Below, one piece after another: positions 1 to 4,978 of a DNA stretch of 6,560 bases. The first letter of the stretch is position 1. Each line of letters opens with the position of its first letter. The notes under the pieces are model-generated. The model saw only the letters and a program-made list of their open reading frames with translations. It had not been told where the DNA came from and did not search any database. This DNA is from Treponema sp. (GTDB lineage Bacteria; Spirochaetota; Spirochaetia; Treponematales; Treponemataceae). The position numbers were made by a program, and so were the translations under genes. The stretch spans positions 1 through 6,560 of the forward strand of contig JAEDFX010000114.1 in NCBI GenBank assembly GCA_016297805.1. The letters are read 5' to 3'.

Positions 1-630
1 TATTTTCTTCAAAGCTGTTAAACTAATCAACAGAACTGGAATTACACAATAAACAATACAACCAATAATCAGAACTACCACATTCCACTTTAACAAAGCC
101 ATTGTTTCAAAAACAGCTGGAATACAGGCATATACAATAGCAGCCAATAATAACAAAATCATCATAACAATCTTATGATTTTTAAGACAATTAAAAGCCC
201 ATCTTACGAGAATTCCAAGTTGAATAAGCATACATGCAAACAGAAGAGGTTTTACAAACAATGAAAAACCTGAATACAATCCTTCAGATGTACTTACAAC
301 AATATGAGGCAGAAATACAGCATAAAAAGACAGCTCTAAAGGAAAAAAAGCTTCTGCCTTATATTCCAATGTATCCTTTGAGAAACAAAAAAATACACCA
401 TAAAGCACAATAACAGGAAGAAGAGACTGTCTGAACACCAAATATAAATAATTACTTGCAAAATCGTAAGGAACCACACGATGCGCAAACAAAAACAAAG
501 TCTTGAATGAACAGACTAAAACTGCAGCCAAAACGCCTGTAACAATAACAGGAACAACTTTTTTTCCTTTTTTAAACAAACAATAACTGACTAACAACAT
601 AGCCAGAAGCAAAAACGTAAATATAAGCAT
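1..630 (-). CDS. Partial polytopic membrane protein of unknown function (3' end beyond window)
   Basis: I do not recognise this protein. Reading leftwards from the ATG at 628-630 there are 210 codons with no stop before the window edge, so the C-terminus is missing. The translation begins MLIFTFLLLAMLLVSYC and is strongly hydrophobic. About seven likely membrane segments can be seen, near residues 3-19, 25-42, 69-83, 98-113, 122-146, 153-174 and 180-207. Short charged stretches separate them (KKGKK at 20-24, SKDTLEYKAE at 84-93, KNHK at 150-153), so it should be an inner-membrane protein. No cleavable signal peptide, ATP-binding motif or catalytic signature is visible. The start is supported by an AGGA Shine-Dalgarno sequence at 638-641, 7 nt before the ATG. 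It lies 22 bp after manA on the same strand and is probably the next gene of the same operon. It could be a transporter or simply a membrane protein of unknown role; nothing in the sequence decides. Confidence 0.8.
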   Translation of the reverse strand, partial: MLIFTFLLLAMLLVSYCLFKKGKKVVPVIVTGVLAAVLVCSFKTLFLFAHRVVPYDFASNYLYLVFRQSLLPVIVLYGVFFCFSKDTLEYKAEAFFPLELSFYAVFLPHIVVSTSEGLYSGFSLFVKPLLFACMLIQLGILVRWAFNCLKNHKIVMMILLLLAAIVYACIPAVFETMALLKWNVVVLIIGCIVYCVIPVLLISLTALKKI

Positions 631-652
631 CAGATTTTCCTAATAAACGAGA

Positions 653-1462
653 TTATTTCGCAAGAATCTTCATGATTTTAGCACTACCTTCAACTGTAAT
701 CTTTTCACCAGGTGCAATAGCGTAGATTTCCTCTGAAGCAATTGGCTTTCCAACTTTTTCTTCCGAAGTTCTGATTACAGCCTTATCTGCAGAAATAACA
801 TAAAGCAACTGAGTAGCTTCAGGGCCTTCACCTTTAGGACAAAGCATACTCCATCCTCCCTTCACAGTTACCTCATTCATTTTAAAATATTCACATTCAA
901 AAGTTCCAGGGAAAGGTGCAACAGGAATCATACCTTCTCTTTTTATTACAGCAAGACCTTTTTCAATATGAACTTCTCTATCACGTCCCCAGTCATACAA
1001 TCTGTAAGTCAAATCACAAGATTGCTGAACTTCCATAAGTCTTAAACCACCACCAATGGCATGTACTGTTCCCGCTGGAATAAAAATAAAATCACCTTTC
1101 TTTACAGGAACCATTTCCAGATACTGTTCAAGGTTTTTATCTACTATGGCTTTTGCTAAAACATCGTTAGAATATCCTTCCTTTATACCATATACTATCT
1201 GCGCATCTGGAGCAGCATCAAGTACATACCAGCATTCTGTTTTACCACGATTTCCGGAACCTTCCAATTTTACAGCAAAATCATCATCAGGATGAACCTG
1301 AATAGAAAGAGACTCATTAGCCTGGATTACTTTTACCAGTAACGGATAATCTCCACCAACAGCGTTCTTAAAATTTTCCTGACATCCATTTGGATGAGTA
1401 GAAGCAATCCAAAGCTCATATCCCCAAATTTTTTCAGATTTTATTGCATCAAGTTTCAGCAT
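653..1462 (-). CDS. manA: Mannose-6-phosphate isomerase, class I (short type)
   Basis: Cytoplasmic zinc enzyme of the cupin fold that interconverts mannose 6-phosphate and fructose 6-phosphate, linking mannose use and GDP-mannose supply to glycolysis. The 269-residue product carries the expected type I phosphomannose isomerase landmarks. The start IWGYELW (12-18) opens the fold. SIQVHPDD (53-60) supplies metal ligands Q55 and H57, GKTECWYV (73-80) supplies E76, and IPAGTVHAIGGG (128-139) supplies H134. QQSCDLTYRLYDWGR (146-160) contains the conserved arginine of the active site. It is shorter than Bacillus-type enzymes of roughly 315 residues, but the N-terminal catalytic cupin and a smaller C-terminal beta domain are both present, so it looks intact. 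The ATG at 1460-1462 has a well-placed AAGGTG ribosome site at 1468-1473 with a 5-nt spacer. It lies 27 bp downstream of deoD and 22 bp upstream of the membrane protein gene, all on the same strand. Confidence 0.95.
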   Translation of the reverse strand: MLKLDAIKSEKIWGYELWIASTHPNGCQENFKNAVGGDYPLLVKVIQANESLSIQVHPDDDFAVKLEGSGNRGKTECWYVLDAAPDAQIVYGIKEGYSNDVLAKAIVDKNLEQYLEMVPVKKGDFIFIPAGTVHAIGGGLRLMEVQQSCDLTYRLYDWGRDREVHIEKGLAVIKREGMIPVAPFPGTFECEYFKMNEVTVKGGWSMLCPKGEGPEATQLLYVISADKAVIRTSEEKVGKPIASEEIYAIAPGEKITVEGSAKIMKILAK

Positions 1463-1489
1463 CAGTACACCTTTTCAAATAATTAAATA

Positions 1490-2194
1490 TTAATCTTCGA
1501 TAATAGTCTCAAGAGCAAGGATCATCATATCTTTAAAAGTTTTCTGTCGTTCTTCTGCAGATGACTTCTCACCAGTAATAATATTATCACTAATTGTTAG
1601 GATTGCGAGAGCCTTTCTTTTGAACTCTGCCGCTAAAGTATACAATTCTGCGGCTTCCATTTCAATTGCGGCTACTCCATATTTTTTCCACAACTTCCAG
1701 TTTTCATTGTCATCATAAAATCTATCGCTGGATGCACATGGGGCAACTATAGTTTTTAAACCAAGAGATTTTGATTTATGATAAGCAATATCAAGAAGTT
1801 GAAAATCAGGTGTTGGAGCAAAATGATTATTACCAAACCGCTGAGTCTGTAAACTTGAATCTGTACAGGCTCCATTTGCAATCACAACGCTTCTGCATGG
1901 AACATCTTCACTTACAGAACCTGCAGTTCCTATTCTAATTGCTTTTTTTACGCCATAATCCTGAAACAGTTCATGCACATAAATAGAAAGAGATGGTTGT
2001 CCCATTCCTGTTCCTTGAACCGAAACTCTTTTTCCTTTATAGGTTCCGGTAAATCCATACATTCCCCGAACTTCATTATAGCATTTTGCATCCTCTAAGA
2101 AATTTTCTGCTATAAACTTAGCTCTTAAAGGATCACCAGGTAACAAAACTAAATCTGCAATTGCTCCTGCAGGAGCGTTAATATGTGTACTCAT
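1490..2194 (-). CDS. deoD: Purine-nucleoside phosphorylase, DeoD type
   Basis: Cytoplasmic enzyme of the hexameric, trimer-of-dimers phosphorylase family. It splits purine (deoxy)ribonucleosides with phosphate into base and (deoxy)ribose 1-phosphate, feeding salvage and pentose use. The product is 234 residues, close to the usual DeoD length. Visible signatures are THINAP (3-8, His4 reaching the neighbouring subunit's site), LLPGDPLRAKFIAE (17-30, phosphate loop with G20 and R24), R43, GTGMGQPS (61-68), RIGTAGSV (87-94, phosphate-binding R87 and T90), AIEMEAAELY (176-185, ribose-binding Glu) and ISDNI (201-205, catalytic Asp203) followed by Arg216. A longer reading frame begins at a TTG at 2228-2230, but its 12 extra residues overlap the kinase gene and lie outside the conserved DeoD N-terminus, so I chose the ATG at 2192-2194. 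That ATG has no good Shine-Dalgarno sequence. It sits 8 bp after the kinase stop, which suggests translational coupling. Confidence 0.95.
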   Translation of the reverse strand: MSTHINAPAGAIADLVLLPGDPLRAKFIAENFLEDAKCYNEVRGMYGFTGTYKGKRVSVQGTGMGQPSLSIYVHELFQDYGVKKAIRIGTAGSVSEDVPCRSVVIANGACTDSSLQTQRFGNNHFAPTPDFQLLDIAYHKSKSLGLKTIVAPCASSDRFYDDNENWKLWKKYGVAAIEMEAAELYTLAAEFKRKALAILTISDNIITGEKSSAEERQKTFKDMMILALETIIED

Positions 2195-2202
2195 AATTAA
2201 AA

Positions 2203-4278
2203 TTATAAATCCACTGAAACCTGAACGCAAGTACCTGAAGGTTTATTTTCCTTTATTAAAAAATCTGCTCCAATCTGATTTGCACGGTATTGCATTGAAT
2301 TCAATCCTAATCCACTATTCTTTAATTTGGTTTTATCAATTCCGCAACCATTATCCGCCACTTTTACAACAACCTTTCCGTCCTCATAATCAACATTGAC
2401 AGATACTTCAGTTGCTTTTGCATGCTTCATAATATTATGCAATGCTTCCTGAATAATTCTGAAAAGATTCAATTTCTGAAGCTTATTTAATTCACAAGAT
2501 TCCGGTAAAGACCAGAAATAGTCACAGCTTATTCCAGATTGGGATGAAAAAGAATCACATAAATTACTCAAACTATGATTCATACCCAGACTTTCCAGTT
2601 CTACAGGATATGAATTGTGAGCATACTGTCTTGTACACTGCAACGTTTCACCAATAAGTTGCGTCAACTCTTCCATCTGGCTCTTTTCTATTGGTTCTTC
2701 CTGATTTGTATAACATCTGCAAAGCATGGAAATTCCAGCCAGTCTCTGACAAATATCATCATGTAAATCATTACTGAAACGCTGTCTTTCAATTTCACTT
2801 ATCTTAAGAACTTCTGCTTCAACTTCCATTCTTTTATTATTTGCTTCAACAAGTTCCTTTGTACGTTTTGTAACTTCCTGTTCAAGATATTCAGAACGGC
2901 GTTTTCTTTCTTCCATTGCACGAATTCTAGATAAAGCCTGAGCTATATTTATTGAAATGGAACTGAGATATGGAAGCACCTGTTCATTTCCGTCGTACAA
3001 AACACAACCAATTATTTCGTTTCCTGCAATCAGGTATTTAAAAACCAATGAAGTAGATTCCCGATTTTCCAAGGTTACAAGTCTTTTATAAAACTGTCCT
3101 AAAGGGATTTTAGTTTCCTTGTAAAATTCTGGATATTCCTTACCATTTCGTCTTACATACAAAGGGTTTACCAGAATATTATCAGACTTTCGTTTTATCA
3201 TTTTACCGTTATCTTCTGAAAAACTCAAAATACAGAAATTTTTTAAATCCAACTGCAACATATTCTGATTAATCAGATTATTCAGTCCCTGCAAATTTTC
3301 TGCATTATTCATTTCCTGTCCAATATGACTGACCATTCGAAGAAGATTTTCTGACTGAACATAATTTATCTGCATCTGACTGTAGAATGGTTCCATTTCT
3401 TCCCTATTAACAAAATCAGGAATATTACATCCACAGGATTTTCGGAAAACAATTTCAGATTCAATGTAAGTTTCTTCTTTTACTGATTTTCCATCTACCA
3501 TTCTCTTTATCATTTCCATGGCTTTTTCACCAATTTCCTCCATTGGCTGATGAACTGTAGTTAAAGAAGGTATTTCAAATTTTGCCTGAGGAATATCATC
3601 AAAACCTGTTACTGCACATTCATGAATACGAGGATTCTTTTTATTGATTTTAAAAAACTTATATACTCCAATTGCCATATTGTCATTTGCACATACAACA
3701 ACATCAAGCTTTTTATTATTATTTTCAGAATAATATTCTGTCATAGCATCAATAGCAGTGCCTTCTGTAAAACATCCCCGCTTTATAGTGTATGATAAAT
3801 CAGAAAACCATGGCTTATAGGCTTCCATTGTTTTTGTAAAAATCTGCTCACGAATAATTGCATCATGATGATTCTGAGAACCACTGATGTATAAAAAATT
3901 CCTATATTTATGCTGAAGTATAAGGTGTTCAACCAGCTGCTTCATTGAATCATCTGTCTGAATCAACAACGAAGGAACATCCTGAACTCTTTGTCCCACG
4001 GAAACGACCGGTATATTCCCCCAGATTTTTTCTACATCTTTTTTCTGATTTATTTCATAGTTATCTGTAATAACTGATGTTAATAAAATAATGCCATCTA
4101 AATCAAAATATTCTTTCTTTGAAAAAGTAGAAATCAAATCATCTGAAGAAAAGTTTGTATATTCCTGCTGAAAACATATAATCTCAACACCAAGCTTTCT
4201 TGCCTTTTTTAAAATTCCACTGTAAACAGAAATCTGATATTCCTCATCAAGAATGTTTAAAACTAATCCAATGCGCAT
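2203..4278 (-). CDS. Soluble hybrid sensor histidine kinase: LacI-like ligand-binding domain, GAF-like region, HisKA_3 and HATPase
   Basis: A 691-residue two-component sensor. Residues 1-285 resemble the effector-binding half of LacI/GalR repressors (periplasmic-binding-protein fold): MRIGLVLNIL start, VCANDNMAIGVYKF (195-208), VTGFDDIP (223-230), TTVHQPMEEIGEKAMEMI (240-257), and a closing RKSCGC (279-284). Residues about 300-450 look like a degenerate GAF domain, followed by a charged, probably coiled-coil linker (451-495). The transmitter is of the NarX/DesK (HisKA_3) class: ERQRFSNDLHDDICQRLAGI (497-516), with phospho-acceptor His506 and an HDxxxQ motif (D507, Q511) associated with phosphatase activity. 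It continues with N-box RIIQEALHNIMKHA (607-620), G1 ADNGCGID (641-648) and G2 GLGLNSMQYRA (656-666). No HTH, signal peptide or membrane segment is present, and an in-frame TGA at 4300-4302 rules out a longer N-terminus. It should act in the cytoplasm and phosphorylate the divergently encoded regulator. The ligand is unknown; a sugar or nucleoside is inferred from fold and neighbours. An AAGGA lies upstream of the ATG at a long spacing (13 nt). Confidence 0.9.
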   Translation of the reverse strand: MRIGLVLNILDEEYQISVYSGILKKARKLGVEIICFQQEYTNFSSDDLISTFSKKEYFDLDGIILLTSVITDNYEINQKKDVEKIWGNIPVVSVGQRVQDVPSLLIQTDDSMKQLVEHLILQHKYRNFLYISGSQNHHDAIIREQIFTKTMEAYKPWFSDLSYTIKRGCFTEGTAIDAMTEYYSENNNKKLDVVVCANDNMAIGVYKFFKINKKNPRIHECAVTGFDDIPQAKFEIPSLTTVHQPMEEIGEKAMEMIKRMVDGKSVKEETYIESEIVFRKSCGCNIPDFVNREEMEPFYSQMQINYVQSENLLRMVSHIGQEMNNAENLQGLNNLINQNMLQLDLKNFCILSFSEDNGKMIKRKSDNILVNPLYVRRNGKEYPEFYKETKIPLGQFYKRLVTLENRESTSLVFKYLIAGNEIIGCVLYDGNEQVLPYLSSISINIAQALSRIRAMEERKRRSEYLEQEVTKRTKELVEANNKRMEVEAEVLKISEIERQRFSNDLHDDICQRLAGISMLCRCYTNQEEPIEKSQMEELTQLIGETLQCTRQYAHNSYPVELESLGMNHSLSNLCDSFSSQSGISCDYFWSLPESCELNKLQKLNLFRIIQEALHNIMKHAKATEVSVNVDYEDGKVVVKVADNGCGIDKTKLKNSGLGLNSMQYRANQIGADFLIKENKPSGTCVQVSVDL

Positions 4279-4325
4279 AATATAAATTATATCCTTATTT
4301 CATAAAATATGTTATTATATTTAGT
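4279..4325. promoter_or_regulatory. Divergent promoter region between kinase and response regulator genes
   Basis: This 47-bp, almost pure A/T segment is the only non-coding DNA between two divergent start codons, so it probably carries the core promoters for both the kinase operon and the regulator gene, unless one of them starts inside the other's coding sequence. For the plus strand the best -10 candidate is TATTAT at 4313-4318, 7 bases before the ATG at 4326, with no recognisable -35 and no Shine-Dalgarno sequence. A 13-base odd-centred palindrome, ATATAA-A-TTATAT, occupies 4280-4292 and covers the minus-strand -10. It could be an operator, but such palindromes arise easily in A/T-only sequence. 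Confidence 0.55.
4286..4315 (-). promoter_or_regulatory. Candidate sigma70-type promoter for the kinase operon
   Basis: On the minus strand a perfect TATAAT -10 hexamer lies at 4286-4291 and an ATAACA -35-like hexamer (4 of 6 matches to TTGACA) at 4310-4315, separated by 18 bp. The -10 ends only 7 bases before the kinase ATG at 4278, so a start about 7 bases downstream of it would give a leaderless or nearly leaderless mRNA. The AAGGA at 4292-4296 would then lie upstream of the transcript start and could not act as a ribosome site. The region's extreme A/T content makes a chance TATAAT likely, so this is tentative. Confidence 0.4.
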
Positions 4326-4976
4326 ATGAATTACACAGTTATTATTATTGATGATCACCCTTTATTCAGCCGTGGACTTTCTCAGTTGATTGAAACACAG
4401 AAAGATTACAAAGTTATTGGAATGGCCAAAGATAGAAATGAAGCTCTTTCATTATTAGATTCCACAAATCCAGACTTAGCCATTGTAGATTTGAATTTGG
4501 GACAGGAAGATGGACTGGAACTTATCAAAGACATAGTTGTAATTCACCCAAAAACGAAGATTCTAGTACTTTCTATGCATGATGAACGTTTTTATGCAGA
4601 ACGTGCAATTAAAGCCGGAGCAAAAGGTTATATCATGAAGGCAGAGGCCGAATCTCAGGTTATTAATGCAATAAAAACAGTTACTGCAGGAAATGTTTAT
4701 TTAAGTCCTGAAGAGCAGAAAAGAATTAAAGAAGTTGCAGCAGGAACTAACGAAAACACAGATAAGTTCGACACATTAACAACACTTTCTGACAGACAGC
4801 TTCAGATTTTTACTTTAATTGGAAAAGGGTTGGGAACAGTAGAAATAGCCTCTAAATTAAACCTGAGCATCAAAACTATTGATACTCACAAGGAAAATAT
4901 AAAGGCTAAACTACACTGTGCCTCATCTGCCGAACTTCGACAGATGGCAATTGAATGGACAAATAAAGCTGTCTAA
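4326..4976 (+). CDS. Two-component response regulator, NarL/LuxR family
   Basis: A 216-residue cytoplasmic transcription factor. The receiver domain (about 1-120) has all the key residues: the acidic pair D9-D10 in VIIIDDHPLFSRGL (5-18), phospho-acceptor D55 in LAIVDLNLG (51-59), switch Ser83 in LVLSMHD (80-86), and Lys105 in KGYIMKAEA (100-108). A linker (about 127-150) leads to a LuxR-type four-helix DNA-binding domain (about 151-210), seen in LTTLSDRQLQIFTLIGKG (151-168), VEIASKLNLSIKTIDTHKEN (172-191) and IKAKL (192-196). This is the receiver-HTH layout that pairs with HisKA_3 kinases such as the one encoded divergently 47 bp away, so the two very probably form a cognate pair. Targets are unknown; the divergent operon and malQ are reasonable candidates. 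The start is fixed by the position of the acidic pair. No Shine-Dalgarno sequence precedes the ATG. The gene ends 2 bp from the convergent malQ stop. Confidence 0.95.
   Translation: MNYTVIIIDDHPLFSRGLSQLIETQKDYKVIGMAKDRNEALSLLDSTNPDLAIVDLNLGQEDGLELIKDIVVIHPKTKILVLSMHDERFYAERAIKAGAKGYIMKAEAESQVINAIKTVTAGNVYLSPEEQKRIKEVAAGTNENTDKFDTLTTLSDRQLQIFTLIGKGLGTVEIASKLNLSIKTIDTHKENIKAKLHCASSAELRQMAIEWTNKAV
4924..4946 (-). terminator. Possible 3'-end hairpin of the malQ transcript, inside the regulator gene
   Basis: Read on the minus strand, 32 nt past the malQ stop codon, the RNA can form a ten-pair stem (CAUCUGUCGA paired with UCGGCAGAUG, including one U-G pair) around a three-base AGU loop. No U-tract follows, so it is not a canonical intrinsic terminator; it could be a stabilising 3' stem or a pause site. 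The same bases encode the C-terminal part of the response regulator, so the symmetry may be chance. Confidence 0.25.
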
Positions 4977-4978
4977 CT

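Larger units (their letters stand above)
1..4278 (-). other. Predicted operon: sensor kinase - deoD - manA - membrane protein
   Basis: Four same-strand genes are separated by only 8, 27 and 22 bp. I see no hairpin followed by a T-tract and no convincing promoter in the gaps, so a single transcript starting at 4279-4325 is the simplest reading. deoD lacks its own strong ribosome site and is probably coupled to the kinase, while manA and the membrane protein have their own ribosome sites. The operon continues past the left edge of the window. Internal promoters within coding sequence cannot be excluded. Confidence 0.65.

Noticed and set aside
1056..1295. Plus-strand open frame of 79 codons opposite manA
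   Set aside because: It lies wholly antisense to a well-conserved manA, has low-complexity composition and no recognisable motif.
1463..1489. Possible terminator between deoD and manA
   Set aside because: The 27-bp gap is A/T-rich but shows no stem-loop, and it holds a good manA ribosome site, which fits co-transcription.
4279..4302. Kinase as a frameshifted LacI repressor that lost its HTH
   Set aside because: An in-frame TGA at 4300-4302 and the adjacent divergent gene leave no room for an HTH, and the rest of the protein is intact with complete transmitter motifs.
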